Assembly: GCA_964034945.1 (NCBI GenBank)
Contig: OZ035962.1
Span: forward strand, 24,905,530 to 24,969,529
DNA: 64,000 nt
Reading direction: 5' to 3'
Origin: Chrysopilus asiliformis
Lineage: Eukaryota; Arthropoda; Insecta; Diptera; Rhagionidae
The notes beneath the pieces are model-generated. The model was given only the letters and a program-made list of their open reading frames with translations. It made no database searches and was not told where the DNA came from. The position numbers were made by a program, and so were the translations under genes. Positions within the stretch are counted from its first letter, which is position 1. Every line of letters starts with the position of its first letter. Shown here in pieces: positions 11,843 to 24,799 of this stretch.

Positions 11843-13596
11843 GATTTATGTTTTTCCGCCAAAATTTTTCTACATAAAATGTTTGACGTATATCATGGAA
11901 AACCCCCTTCTCCGCACTATTCCAAACATTTAGAAATAAATTTTAAATAACTCCAAATTCAGAAAAAGCTTAATTTCGGCCTCATTAATTACTCACGATG
12001 AGCAAGAAAAAATTCTACAGAATTGTAAAAAAGTTAAACCCTTTATTATTACTTTCTTTTCCTGTATTTCCTTTTTGTTCTTGGGAAACTTTCTAGATAT
12101 TTTTTTAATACAATTTCCCCCTTTATATACGTAATCAGTCATCTTTATAAATTTATGTCTCTTTAGAATTTCTTTTTTTTCTTGCGTTGATATTTTAAGG
12201 CTACATCTTTTTTGCATTTTGTTTGCCTTTATCAAATTAAAACCTTGATGAACGAAGTTAAACTGATTAAAAAGTTCATTTTTTTATAAACAGATCCTTT
12301 TATTTAGAGTGAAAAAAAAATTTCTTACTTGGTGTTTTTTTTTTTATTCATTCTGATGGACCCTTCCAAGATAATTTCACAAATTAAATGAACCTTTTTT
12401 CTCTGTCTTTACATTTTCGTTTTGGTTTCATTTATGAATGAACTCAAACTGTCAGAATATCTCACCAAGTTAAAAGACTTGCTTTATTTCATATTTAATA
12501 TTCTCCAGCAACTTGATTTGACATGAATGAGAATTTAAAAAAATTAAACCAAGTAATAAATCCTTACAGAGAGATGCGATAGAAGATGAAAAATACTCTG
12601 AGATGTCTTAATAAATTTCAAATGTTCATCCAGTTATCATCCTGTCAAGTATATAAGATAAGTAGAATGCTTTTTCATTTCGTTTACCAATTTTTATAGC
12701 TACACCACATTATCACCTGCTACCACCCTCGATTTATGTCTTACCTGTACCGCTGCTAACACACAAATTCTCCTCACCATTTGTTGTAAGTTTTTTTTTC
12801 TTATAGTATATTCCGTGCCGTACACTATGGAGATGTTGGTGTGATCGCATTGAAAACATTATCATTTTAATCTATAAAACTCAAACTGCCATAAACCTTT
12901 TTGTAAGTTTTAACCCATTTTCCAGTTTCAGTTTTTCTCCAATTTTTTTTCAGAGCTTGTTTTCTTACCATTTGATTTCTTAGTTAGGTATCTGCAAAAG
13001 GATCCGTCCTGTATCTTTGCGATGCGTTCCAGAAAAGGGAGCTTTTCTGATGCTGAAACAACCATAAAAACTTACTTTGAAATTATCAAGCAAGACATCA
13101 AGGCGACGTTGTGTATACTAAGGGTAGTATTATTTTTGGGTGGTAAATGCGAGACTACGACAGCTTCAGATTTACTTCAAAGTTTTCACAGGTAAATGAT
13201 GGCCACGGTGTTTTTTTTTCTGACACTTGTGAAGACTCGACACCATTGCAAGTATCTCCATATAGCAAAATCGTGATTGTACAATTGATGACTTTTTATA
13301 TCGAAATTCAGAAAAATCTAAACTTTACCTTAAATGGGGATGATATTTTTGTAAAATGAATTTTCAACACTAGAGAATCAAGAAAAATTCGCTTGCTTTG
13401 TTTTGAAGATGGAAAAAATCCCCATTACCTGTAGACTTTCTCTGTTGTAAATCGAGAAGAGCGAGTGAAAATACAAACTGCTGGCAAAAAACTTGAAATT
13501 CAATCAGAAAAGATGATTATATTATTTTATCCTTTTTAAAACCCCTTTTTTCGGTGGTTTTCCCGAATTTTTAAGTTTTTTTTAAGCGGATGGTGG
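11843..13596. other. Unassigned AT-rich DNA
   Basis: No gene or element was recognised. Poly-T and poly-A runs are common (for example 12337-12350). Confidence 0.5.
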
Positions 13597-14164
13597 TTTT
13601 TATACCCGTATGGTGAAACCAAAGGGTATATTAGATTTGCCTTACCGTTTGTAACGCCAAGATCTCGTCATCACACAAAAAAATGAATTACACCAGTGTG
13701 TTTAGAATGATAAAAAAAAGTTGAATTTAGCATGTCCGTCCGTCCGTCCGTCCGTCCGCCAGTTCGTCCGTCCGTCCGTCCGTCCCTCCATCCGTTTGTG
13801 GCGCGGATTGCGGGCGCACGGATTGAGCTACAGACTTGAAATTTTGCACAGGTCCGTTTTTCGTAAAAAGAGAAAAAATTGACCATTAGGGGGGGTACCC
13901 CCCATACGAACGAAAATGTTTTTTGCGAATATCTCAAAAACGGCGCATCTTATCAAAAAAGTCCAAGAACAAAAGTTATTTAAATAATGATTCTACATAA
14001 AACTCCCATACATCAAAATCCGATTGAAATAAATTCAAAAAAAATCTTATTGGAAAGTTTGACTTCAAAGTGGAATTTTGGTACAACTGTTCGAATTTTG
14101 TTATGAATATCACCATACGGGTTTTCAATAATTGCCAGCAATTATAGCTTTTGTTATGTTTTTA
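13597..14164 (+). mobile_element. TTTTTATACCCG-family element, copy 1
   Basis: This is a full-length-looking copy of a family also present at 34054-34587 (minus strand) and 52877-53450 (plus strand), with decayed pieces at 47437-47620 and 58580-59130. All good copies begin TTTTTATACCCGTATGGTGA, which folds into a hairpin with the nearby AAAGGGTATA. They carry a CCGT microsatellite about 140 bp in and a GGGGGGGTACCCCCC-type palindrome in the middle. They end CACCATACGGGT, then a TTGCCAG/CTGGCAA hairpin, then ATAGCTTTTGTTATGTTTT. The ends are therefore partly inverted (ACCCGTATGGTG / CACCATACGGGT). There is no coding capacity and the superfamily is not assigned. Confidence 0.8.
13736..13795 (+). 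repeat. CCGT microsatellite
   Basis: About 14 tetramers of the type GTCC, interrupted by GCCAGTT and CCTCCAT. It lies inside the TTTTTATACCCG-family copy and occurs at the same place in its other copies, so it belongs to the element. Open frames rich in Asp-Gly-Arg-Thr on the opposite strand are artefacts of it. Confidence 0.9.
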
Positions 14165-16440
14165 TTTCGGTGTCTTTTTTAAGTTTTTCAAGGAGTCGGG
14201 GATATTTTAGAATTGTTGATTTTGTTTCTTTTCTAGAAATTATGCGGCACGTGGCATTTTCTTTTGGATTTCTACGAAAACTGAAGTTTTTCTCACGTGA
14301 TATAAGAACACCTGTCACAAAAGACGTATAATATTTTTCTTTTGCATTTTAAGTCGATGGTTTTTTATTTTATTTCTTGGGTGTCTTGAAGATTTCAGAA
14401 ATTTTGCTTGTGTGGCAAAGACAGCAACGTAAAAAAACTCACTAGTGAATAACACAATGTCATATAACTTTTTTTATGTTAGTTTGCAGATAGCTTGAAT
14501 AAAAAAATCGCATGGCAACTTAAAAATTTGTTACACATAAAAAAAAATCTTGGGAGATGTGGAAGAATTTTTTAAACTGAATACATTTAAGGTGGGTGGA
14601 TTTGTTGCAAAAAAGAAATCTGACGTTGTTTCGTATATATTTTCGCATTTTGTGGCTAACTTGCGTTTTTTTTTGTAATCTCAAATTTCTTCTTTTGTGT
14701 AGAATTTTTTCAATATCATCCCTTTATCACGTAAATCACGTTCGCTAGCATCAGTTGTTATATGGATGCTTTGTAGCTATTCACCCTGAGATAGCTAGGT
14801 GCCTTCATTCAACTGGTCCTATGCGAATATAGACCCCGCAGAGTAATCATTGTTGCCAAGGGCAAGAGGGGAGAGCAGATTGAATGGATTTTCTCGTTCC
14901 ATCTTCGATGGCAAACTGAAATACCGTCACGGGAAAAGAATATTTAAATGTGGATCCCCGGGGAATTCGGTCCTGAGACTAAATAAACCCCCCCTCCCTC
15001 CTAAAAAGAAGTGGATGGTTACGAAAGAAAGGAAAACATCTAAGAAAATCTACTCAGTTTTCGGATACTTATTCTTAGTGTTGTGTAAATCTTGCAAGAA
15101 TTGCCTTGTTTCACTTTCTTCACGTTTCTCAAAATTCTTTTCTTGAAGTCTTGCTTCTTCTAAAAAGGACACCCCAATTTTTTCTACCAAGCGTACTCAT
15201 GATGGCTGGAAGGCTTTTATCAGTAAGTTATCAGTTCCCGAAGATGGGGGGATAAACGTCAAACATATGGAGGAGACATGTTGTGATTTTGCTGACTGAG
15301 TTAACTCAGCAGATCTATGTATGAAAAAGGGATGAAAAAATAAGGAAAATCTTTGAGAATTTTCATATGCAGCGAAACCCTGGCAAAACAACCCCTTTTT
15401 GGAACGAAATATTTCGGATTAATGGTAGAGGCAAGGAGATGAATCTTTTGTTGCGGGTCTCGTGTTGTATTTCCCATCTTATAGTACGTACTTTTGCTGA
15501 TATGTCAGATTAAAGCGAACAAGGAAAAAACGAACATCTTTAAGGAAAATCACATTCTCCTAGATGTCATCTGAGCCTGGTTTCTGCTTCGGTGAAATTC
15601 AAAATCGGAATCTAAATCAAAATGAAAGTTACGTCCCAATCGTGGGACGCAAGGAACTCTAATATCTACCGCGATATCGTCAGTCATCATTTTTCTTCGC
15701 CACGTCAGGGAAAAAAATTTGCGGAAGCTCCGCATCAGCCACGGGAAAATTGCGGAAAAGTATGACGCCCGCCCGTTTAACTCGTTCGGTTGCTGTTTAA
15801 TATCTAATTTGTATGCTGTTGGTTCGCTGACGATGATGACGAGATTAAGGTGCAAGAGACTTAAATTGAAAACTAGATGAATTCTCCGTCTCACACAGCA
15901 CCAGGTAAAATAGAAAGAATCAAGGAGTAAAAGTGAAAATGGAGATTCAGGCATTTTATGCCATTCGAATTATCCAGCCAGCCATCCAGTCAGTGAGTTT
16001 AATATGTCGCTGAGTCATGAGTTTTTGCCTTTTAGATAAGATTCTGGAGTAACGTGTGGCTCCTTGTCACCTGGCAAATAGATTAAATTGAATTTCACTG
16101 ATAACGTAAAATTATTCTCTGTCAAATAGATGTGGCGTGTTCTTTACACTTGTGGCTACAAGCTAGGGAAATTCACCGGAAAAGCTCAGCTTATCCCTGG
16201 TTATTAGTTAGAGCACGTTTACTGTTAATAACTTAAATGCGTACCTGGCGTTGTTTCACGTACGCTACACTTTATTGTTGCTCCTGGAATGAATTTTAAT
16301 TAAATTTATACTGACTTGGATTTTTCTTGCTAACAAAGATTTGTTGATGTTGAAAAAGCGCACGCTTACTAGAAGAGAAATTTCTGTAAATTAAACAAAA
16401 ATTATTTATTGCTTCAGAATAGATTATATTTTTACCTTCC
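14165..16440. other. Unassigned DNA
   Basis: No gene was recognised. The part 15550-15960 is less AT-rich and has a long open frame on the minus strand (134 codons) without any recognised motif; it might be regulatory or a decayed exon, but nothing confirms this. A BamHI-SmaI-EcoRI-like string occurs at about 14952. Confidence 0.45.
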
Positions 16441-17130
16441 TGTTTTAGAAGGAAAGTATTGTGTATTGTGAAGGCCGGTGCCCGACTCCAGAACGGGGGC
16501 ACATAGAAAATTTTTGATCAGTACGAAATCCGTTTCAGGAAAAATTATGAAGATGTGCCTCGTTCTGTCGGTCTGTCGATCTGTCGGTCTGTCGGTCCGT
16601 CGGTCTGTCGATCCGTCGGTCCGTCGGTCTGTCGATCCGTCGGTCTGTCGGTCTGTCGGTCTGTCGGTCTGTCGGTCTGTCGGTCTGTCGGTCTGTCGGT
16701 CTGTCGGTCTGTCGGTCCGTCAGTCTGTCGGTCTGTCGGTCTGTCGGTCTGTCGGTCTGTCGGTCTGTCGGTCTGTCGGTCTGTCGGTCTGTCGGTCTGT
16801 CGGTCTGTCGGTCTGTCGGTCTGTCGGTCTGTCGGTCTGTCGGTCTGTCGGTCTGTCGGTCTGCCAGTCCGTCAGTCTGTCGGTCTGTCGGTCTGTCGGT
16901 CTGTCGGTCTGTCGGTCTGTCGGTCTGTCGGCCTGTCGGCCTGTCCGTCAGTCGGTCTGTCGGTCTGTCGGTCTGTCAGTCTGTCGGTCCGTCGGTCCGT
17001 CGGTTGGCCGGTCAGTCTGTCGGTCTGTCTGTTGTACGTATCTTAAATAGCTCGAGAACGCGTCTTCCCTCTAGAAAAAAATTTCACACAAACTTTTGCT
17101 GGCTCTGGAGCGGCAAGGGGGGCAAGCGAC
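16441..17130 (+). repeat. Dispersed-repeat unit surrounding an 8-bp satellite
   Basis: The part before the satellite has a small hairpin (CTTCCTGTTTTAGAAGGAAAG) and a short GC-rich block (GGCCGGTGCCCGACTCC). The part after it reads ATCTTAAATAGCTCGAGAACGCGT. Nearly the same string is found inverted at 39440-39475 (ACGCGTTCTCGAGTTATTTAAGAT), so this flank belongs to a dispersed family. A CTGT array in a similar context lies at 51611-51640. Confidence 0.55.
16559..17037 (+). repeat. 8-bp satellite (TCGGTCTG), about 60 units
   Basis: About 480 bp of near-perfect tandem TCGGTCTG, with scattered variants (TCGGTCCG, TCGATCTG, TCAGTCTG, GCCTG). Variants are concentrated at both edges and the centre is homogeneous. 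Because 8 is not a multiple of 3, every frame of the plus strand reads an 8-residue repeat of the type CRSVGLSV. The long open frames here (163-190 codons) are therefore not genes. Confidence 0.97.
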
Positions 17131-17261
17131 GGGCTAAAAATGCGCATTTTCGGATAAGGGATACTTCCTCTATTCTCTCCCCTCCTCCCCCTTTCCACTA
17201 CCCCACCAACCGAAAAATATGTAGCATCATTGGCGCTAAACTGAAGCCAACATTTCATCAT

Positions 17262-17425
17262 TGAAACATTGTAACATTGGTACATGGAAACATTTAACCA
17301 TTAGAACATTGAAACTTTGAAACATTGAAAAATTTAAACATTTAAATTTTGAAACACTGAAACATTAAAACAGTAAAACATTGAAAAATTGAAATATTGA
17401 AACGTTGAAACATTTCAACATGAAA
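17262..17425 (+). repeat. Degenerate short tandem repeat, about 10 bp (GAAACATT)
   Basis: About 15 degenerate copies of TTGAAACATT and relatives (GTAACATT, GAAACACT, GAAATATT) in a row. Composition and spacing suggest an old simple repeat. There is no coding capacity. Confidence 0.75.
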
Positions 17426-20400
17426 ACATTTGTGTTTTTAGACTTTTGGTTTTTCAAATTCTTGAGATTTTGAATTTTTAAACTTTCGAATCTTTGATTT
17501 TTCGATATTTAGATTTGAATTAGTTGGAAAATTGAAAATGTTTTCTTTACGTCTAACTTAAAGCTAAATCCGACGAATGAGATTTCAAATAAAATTAGAC
17601 ACATTCGAAGCTTTGCATGAAACACTTGAGGTAATTAATGATATCGAAATATATTTTTCGTAACTAATTTCAATCTATAAATCACCTGACAGGTGGTATA
17701 GCTTCACATTTACAGGTAAATTTACAATTTTCATTGACTAATTATATAGATACAAAACATTCGATATTGTAAAACATCCGGAGGTGGATCTGAGGCTGAA
17801 TTAGTTAACAATGCTATGCTAGGCCCCACGTGTGCCACGAATTTTACATTCATTCGCATTGTGTGTGATATGTAGGTTAGGTTGATAAAAAAAAAACAAC
17901 TCTAGAATGTATAACTTACCTGGTCTAATAAATTTAACCTTTTGCTGTTGGACAGTCTATTTTATTTTGGTATATTTTGCGTTGTGGCAGAGCAGATCCC
18001 ATTTGATGAATGGAGGAAAACTTTAGTCTAAGTTGGTGAACAGTTTAGTCAGCTTTACGTCAGAATAGATAAATTGATGATGTTGCATTTAATATATGTA
18101 GTGACATTAGAAGACAGATTAATGTTGTAAGTAATTATGTCATGCCATATGGAACCATTGTTGCTATTTGATAGTATTGTGGATGTCGCTAATTTGAGCA
18201 TATAAACCAACAGCCGAAGAAAAAACACAATCAACCCTCATTTCATTGTTACTAATGGAATATTGGTAGATACTTTGATCCCTTCGAAGCAAATGAAAAG
18301 GCAAACAATTGAAATAAAAAGATTATAGATTTATTCTGTGGATTTCTTTTGTTTATGTGCTATGAAACAATTAATGACAGTCACGTTATTCAATTATTTA
18401 GGGTTTAAATTGATTTTTTTTTATCTCCAGCAATGAGAATTATTGAAACGTTAAGAAAACGTCTTAAGAAAATATCTTACAGTATTAGCAAAATTACTAT
18501 TTTTAGGTAATCTATCTATCTTATATTATAAATAATTAATATACAGATAACCAACGCTAGAAGAAAATTTTGCGTCACGAGAAAACCGCTGAATGGATTT
18601 TAATGGAAGTTGTTATGTTTATATTATATGTATTGAAACAAACAGAAATTGAAACGCTTCCGGTTGGTAAAGCTATGCCTTCCCGCTCTTATCGGGCTTT
18701 AAAAATGATTTATTTCGATGTCTTAAAAATTTCCTCACACTCCCCCCTTCCCCCTTCTATTCTATGTTGATTCAACTGGAGCTTGTAGTTTTGTTTTTAT
18801 GCATGGTAGAGTTATGTTATTTACCAAATCAAAAATGTGTAATATACAAAATTTTGTATACTATCAGATAAAGTATTTCCTGGTACCAAATATCTCACAT
18901 TGAATATCAAATCAAATATTACAATACGTTACATGCTAAATCACTAACTTTTATTACAATTTATTCCATCGTTGTTGATTGATTTCCGATAAAACCTGTA
19001 CGGAATCTGTGTCACTGATTTCTATGATAATAAGAAAAGTATCATATGTGTAATATAGAAAAGGTCGAGAATAATTGCTTAAATTATCACTCCCTCTTGA
19101 CCAAATTCGTTACATTGGAATTTGCCACCTCTTGCTCTTCACATCCAAATAAGTTCATTCAATCGCCATAGAATATATTGTGATTGACATGCAGGGCCCG
19201 AAGTCCGTTTCCGACATCCTTTTCACAAAACGTAGTAGAAAAACTAACCCTTCGCATTAGGTTAGTTGTTGGTCATCCGGTTCTTTCGAAGGCCCTGATT
19301 TCACTCGTTTCCCAACAAACTTATATAGAATCATCGATAGCGGCCGCTCATATAATTGAAAATCGATTTTCATTTCGTATAACGAACGCCATTACCACAT
19401 CTTCAACTACAGGTTTCTAGTTCTGATAACCACATTTTCTTCAAACCACCAACATTTCCACTTATATATACACGTAGGTGAATTCATTCATATATCTGTT
19501 TGTTCAACTCATATCCTTTTACGCCACCCTGAAAAACTGTCGATTGAATTTTCCTAAGAGTTTGTCATGGCTTTCACCTACCATCACACTCGGTTGGTTT
19601 TTCACCGCCGCGCCGCGCCGTTCCCCCGCCGCTTCTCTAAGAATCCAAGAGTACTGTAGTATTCCTCCAAAGTTTAGCCGCAACATTGGTCCTGGCCACC
19701 TGTTGCACGGACGAAGGTCATTGTTTTTGCCACTTGGGAATATTGGTGTTAAATTGCCCTTCTGCAGAGTTCGGAAAACTCGCCCTTTGAATAAGTAGTT
19801 CTTCTACGTGCCCAGAATAACAAAAAAAGCCTTCAAAGTGACTGAAAAAAGACGCCAACACTGTGCACATTTCCCGGAAAAACCACCCTCCCCGTTACAT
19901 ATCGTGCGTGCTCTTTGAAAATCTATAGATCTACTACCACTGGTGGGACTGAACCGTCAGAATCTTGTGGCTCCTAGCTTCATCTTCTTCGGAAACCTCA
20001 ATTGAAGATGAGAGACATGTTTTATGCTATATGTTTTGCCTTGTATATACTATTACGATGTGTATGATCTTATTTTTCACAAACGTTTTTTTTTGGGCGG
20101 TTTTTTCTCGTTTTGTTTGGTTTGGTTGTTGGTCCTTTTTCTTGGGACACTGCTGCTGTATATGAATACTTGGTGTTTCCTAAAATCAGCAGATCTTTGT
20201 ACTTGAAATTGTCTGAAGCGTTTGTCCGTTTGAAATTTTAAACGTCCTCAAACAAATCTTTCTCTTCTGCTCGTTCACCGCCACCAACCCGCGTTTCCTG
20301 GACCCACTAGCTTCAAGATGCTGAGAGTTTTTCATCGTTTGGGGTTTCCTTTTAAATGGGTGATTAGAGGTTGAGATTTTGTTTTCCGAAAAACAGATTT

Positions 20401-21025
20401 CGTCCCCAAAAATATATTTGTTCAAGGCAATTGGAAAGGCTATGCGAAAAGCAACATGAGGTGAGGATGTGATAGGAAACAAAAAAAAATCTGTACGAAA
20501 AAAAGCATCGTATTTTGGGATTTTAGGATTATCGTCTCTATGTTTACTTTAACGATATAAAACAAAGTTAAAAGTTTGTTTCTATTTGTTAAGGATATAT
20601 GTACACAGATTGAATGTGTCGAGATAAGCTGTGATTGGATAAACATTTGCATAATTTATTCAACTGATCATCACTAAATACAATCATGTCCTCCAGTAGT
20701 GGAACCTACTTTAGATTATCGATAAAATTTTTGATATTTCTTAATATTGAGTTGAGTAAATGTTGAAGATAGTTTGATTATTTTTTTAGAAAACATATTT
20801 TAGATAATTTATTTTTTAGGGAAATTTGTGAAAAAGAGATAGACGCCTTGAGGCTTTGGGGGCCTTCAAAGATCGTTTTCTTAAAATCGTGTCTCGATTA
20901 GACTTAAATTGGCTTTTCTTTGCATGGCCTGTTAATGAAATATCTCGTGAAGACAGTCTTTGACAGATTTTTTTTTTATATTTTGAGCCAAAATTCTCGG
21001 AAACCCCAATCGTGATTCTTTATGT
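17426..21025. other. Unassigned AT-rich DNA
   Basis: No gene was recognised in 3.6 kb. At about 18572 the phrase GAGAAAACCGCTGAATGGATTTTAATGG, of a kind seen in non-coding insect repeats, follows TCTATCTATCTTATATTATAAATAA. This may be a repeat remnant. Open frames at 19184-19798 and 19965-20206 show no known motif. Confidence 0.45.
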
Positions 21026-21029
21026 CTAA

Positions 21030-21291
21030 GGCCCTGTTTCCACTTGTGATTGTTATTTGAATTTCTACCCGTATTTTATTCAGAATTAATTTCGCGAATT
21101 TTTTTCATCTACTGGAGCAAAAGCTGTCAAAATTTCAATTTATTTTCGCGACTTTGTATGAAAACCTCCGATTCCTGTGTCTTTTTCGAGTAAATTTCAG
21201 AATTTTGTATCGTATAGAGAACGGCTGTGAAACGTGAAGTAAGTGTCGCAGAAAACAATTCGTGAAATAAAGTGTCAGGTGTAAACGATCC
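21030..21291. mobile_element. 262-bp degenerate TIR element
   Basis: The left end GGCCCTGTTTCCACTTGTG and the right end, read on the other strand, GGATCGTTTACACCTGACAC align with several mismatches. They continue into TTATTTGAATT / TTATTTCACGAATT. CTAA flanks both sides (21026-21029 and 21292-21295), possibly a mutated TTAA. The ends resemble those of the 167-bp element at 62903-63069 (GGCCTGTGTCCACATGG), so both may belong to one TTAA-targeting group. Confidence 0.45.
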
Positions 21292-21394
21292 CTAATAAAA
21301 ATCTAAGAAAGAATTTATAACATAAGAAAATCTACAATTGCCAGGGGCCAACACGAAAACAGACAAAATGTTATTTAAAAAAATACATTCGTAT

Positions 21395-21560
21395 GGGAGA
21401 GGGGAAGTGGTCCGATTGGATTTTAATGTATGGCTAAGTTATGTAAAATCCTATTCTAAACACATTTTACCTTTATAAATTTTTCTATATGACTCACCAT
21501 TTTCGAGAAAATAGAAAAAAAGTATTCTATTTGTATGGGTGAGGGGGAAGGAATGCTCCA
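21395..21560 (+). repeat. Dispersed repeat (TCCTATTCTAAACACATTTT family), copy 1
   Basis: It shares the succession GTGGTCCGAT, TAAAATCCTATTCTAAACAC, TATAAATTTTTC, GACTCA and TTTTCGAGAAAAT with 62725-62850. A shorter, internally duplicated version is at 60838-60950. Non-coding; boundaries are approximate. Confidence 0.7.
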
Positions 21561-23474
21561 ATTTTGCCCGTACAAGAACTTAGGCTAGCCGTTTATGAGA
21601 ATCATACGAATTTGTAATGTGTTCGTCGTAGGCAAATATTCGGTATATCCGGTGTCCCGCTTTAACAGATTTTCCTGCAACTGCGAATAGAAAACCTATT
21701 ACTTTGTGGCAAAAGAATTTATGGGTTTTCCGCTAAAATTTCCGTTGGCACTTTTTGAACGTTTTTTTGTTCAGTTTCGAATTGAATCCATCATGAAAAT
21801 AAATTTTTCATTTTTCCTGCGTTTTTAAATCCATACATAGCTATTCATAACTTCCCCCTCCTTCCTTATTGTCCCATAAAATCCTAAAATATGGCATTTT
21901 TCGCCATTAGTTAGAATTTAAAGCGCACACAAATTCAAAATTTAACGTTGAAATTAAATTCTGGAGGAAAAAAGACTAATAGAAAGGGCGGTTAAAAGCG
22001 AACATCAATGACGCGTTTATTTCTCAGTCATTTAGCTACCCTGCTGGCCCAACTAGCCAAGCGAATCAACCAACCTCATAAATAAAATAAAAATACATAA
22101 AATTTCTTTGTGGCCATCATATTTCACATTATTACAACACCCGGCGAAATGTATACGCGTTTACATAAATGTGCAAATTTGTATACACGTTAGATCAGAA
22201 AAACTTTTACGACTCTGCTGGGGGTGTTGTTGTCAGTCACTGTTCCAGCCAGAGAGTATATTTTTTGTGTAAACGTAGAGCTATTTAACTTTTCCAAAAA
22301 TCATAAAAGGAAAAACCAACAAGAATTATGCGACTCTGCCACCAACATCATGACCTCGGTTTAAGCTTCTCGCTGATGATGGTTCGGTTTTATTTCTCAG
22401 TCACAGGTCATTACTGACACCCCCGCCGAGTGGTAAATTTCGAGGGTGGTTTTTCTCACCATATCGTGGGACATTCCATCAAGGATTCTTCACTGTATCC
22501 TAGACGGTTTGAACTTACAGAAATTATCGTAGGTTCAGTCAACATCGGCATTCAGTTCACATCGCGGGATTGGCATTTTAAAATAGCTACAGGGTAAAAA
22601 TGTTTCCCTGCGAACGTAATGGATGCCTACTTAGCTTTTTAGAAGCAAAAATAAGAAAAAAAAATAACCAAAAAGATATAAAAAGCATTTCCATTCGTCG
22701 GCAGTTGATGTATTTACAGATTCTATCCATTGACGAATGAATGCTTCACAATTTTAGGACTATTTTCGCTTTTAGCAACATCCGAATGAGCATTCAATCG
22801 ATTTGTACAAGAGCTCAATGGAAATGAGCAAGTGGAATCATAAATTATGTTTCCTTTTCACGTGCTCTTTTTGCACAATTTTATTCGTTTGCTTCCTGGA
22901 AGGAAAAACTTAAAAGAACTTTCCTTTAGCAAAACGACAGCAATTCCTAGGAAGTCGCCATCCTGAAGTTTTGATTCTGTTTATGTAAAAAAAGTAAGAC
23001 TTCTTACTTGAATGTGGCATTCCACGAATAAGTATTCGATGTTCGAATTCAATTTCTGCGACAATTTAAACTCACTGTGTGGTAGTGTGGCTAAGAATTT
23101 CCTTTGGAAATCGAATTGCCTTTCAATATGGCGAATTGATAAAAAAAAGTTGAACGAACAGCGAGAAGAATCATTCGTAGATCACCTTTCCAATCGATAG
23201 GTACCTCTTAGGAAAGTTATTTGTGAATACTTTGAAAAGTACACAAACTTTTATTTACGACTATGATGTAAGGTTCCTTGTTTGAGTTACTACCATCTGC
23301 AAATATTTTCTGTTACCAAATGGATGTGGAAAATTGTCCCCTTGGCAAGGAAAATAAGTGATCGTTTACTACTGAATGACGACACGCAAGGTTCTCACAC
23401 CAGTAACAAGTTTGTGAAACAATTGCTAGGCAAATTCTCTGGGTGTAAAGCAGAAATGCGAAACAACAGTTTTT
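21561..23474. other. Unassigned DNA
   Basis: No gene was recognised. Two initiator-like TCAGTC/TCAGTT motifs lie at about 22535-22560. No DPE falls at +28 of either and no TATA box stands upstream, so no promoter is called. Confidence 0.45.
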
Positions 23475-23935
23475 TTGAGTGCGGTTCGGTTTTGGTTCAA
23501 GGGTGATTTCCGGTTATGGTTTTGGTTCCTAAAATTGCAAAAATTTGGTTCTGGTTTAAAAAATATCAAGATTTGATACTGGTTTTAGTTCCAAAGTTTA
23601 GTTCTGGTTTCGATTCTTAAAATTTTATAAATTTGGTCTGGGTTTGGTTCCTACAATTTGGTTCTGGTTCCTAAAATTGCAAAAATTTGGTTCTGGTTTA
23701 AAAAATATCAAGATTTGATACTGGTTTTAGTTCCAAAGTTTAGTTCTGGTTTTGGTTTTGATTCTTAAAATTTTACAAATTTGGTTCTGGTTTTGGTTCC
23801 CGCAATTTGGTTCCGGTTATGGTTTCTAAAATTTCAAAAATTTGATTCTGATTTCTTTCGATTCTCGAAAATTTGGTTCTGGTTTAAGTTTCTAAAATTT
23901 CATAAATTGGGTTCTGGGTTTAGTTTAAAACATTT
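23475..23935 (+). repeat. GGTT-rich tandem repeat (TTTGGTTCTGG units)
   Basis: Degenerate units of TTTGGTTCTGG alternate with AAAATTGCAAAAA and AAAATTTCATAAA spacers. A larger unit of about 170 bp is repeated: GGTTCCTAAAATTGCAAAAA through TTGATACTGG to TTCCAAAGTTTAG occurs at about 23524-23600 and again at 23668-23745. Non-coding. Confidence 0.85.
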
Positions 23936-24794
23936 CAATGGGTAGGTGGTTTTTGTTTTTGATTATTGACTCAATGTACGGCGCTGACTCAGTGTATCGT
24001 GGTCCACAATATATTACATATAAAAGAAACCACGAATATAAGATATAGACCGTCACCGAAATTTTGTGGAAAATTCTAATATGATAAAAGCTGAATATTG
24101 AGAGTTTGAGTCCAAAATTGTTATAATTTTCTATTGACTTTGTCCATGAAGAGACGGAATTTGTTGCAACAATTACCGAAAAATGGAGACATTTTTGAAG
24201 CAAAATCATTTATTCATAGCCCCTACAGGTTTAAAATGTCCTGAGATCTGAAGGTTACTTTTTATTTATATGATTTCTATGTGTCTATACAAGTTGGGCA
24301 TTTCGTATTTCATTCATTATCGTTTCTGTTATGCTTTTCTGTAGAAGTTATATTCTTTTTTGTAAAATAGAGAAACATTTTATTTTGTCAAAGGCAAAGA
24401 AGCTTTTAAGGGAACTTTGATGTATGTTGACTTCACAAACATTTTAATTATGTTTGTGTATGCATTTGGGAAAATAATTCTTTCTTCTTGTGTTATTGTG
24501 ATACTTTTGTTTCCGTCGTTTGTCGCATGTTTTTGTAAAAAATTCCATTTACTGATATTATTTTATATGCGAATATGTTTTTTAAGAAAAAAGTTTTATA
24601 ATAAACAGGATTGTTCCGTGTGACAAAGCATTTAGTCTGTTAGCAGAAGGTTGTACTGATATTTACTGCTTGGTGCTACCGACACCATCAGTCTGGATTG
24701 CTACCACGACCTTTGCTATTGATGAGTTTAACAAAACCTTACAAATGTCGCAAAAGGAACGTGAAATTGCTATAATTGTAGTGCCATGGACAGC
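23936..24794. other. Unassigned AT-rich DNA
   Basis: No gene or element end was recognised. Short frames are uninformative. Confidence 0.5.
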
Positions 24795-24799
24795 TTAAA

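Noticed and set aside
13671..13937. Asp-Gly-Arg-Thr-rich frame on the minus strand, with similar ones at 34322-34513 and 52948-53239
   Set aside because: Generated by the CCGT/CTGT array of a dispersed element; the frame differs between copies.
14952..14968. GGATCCCCGGGGAATTC resembles a cloning polylinker
   Set aside because: Only 17 bp, with no further vector-like sequence on either side; probably chance.
16478..17050. Long open frames of 163-190 codons rich in CRSVGLSV
   Set aside because: They are direct translations of an 8-bp satellite, which has no stop in these frames.
22530..22560. Two initiator-like TCAGTC/TCAGTT motifs
   Set aside because: No DPE at +28 to +33 and no TATA box near -30 for either.
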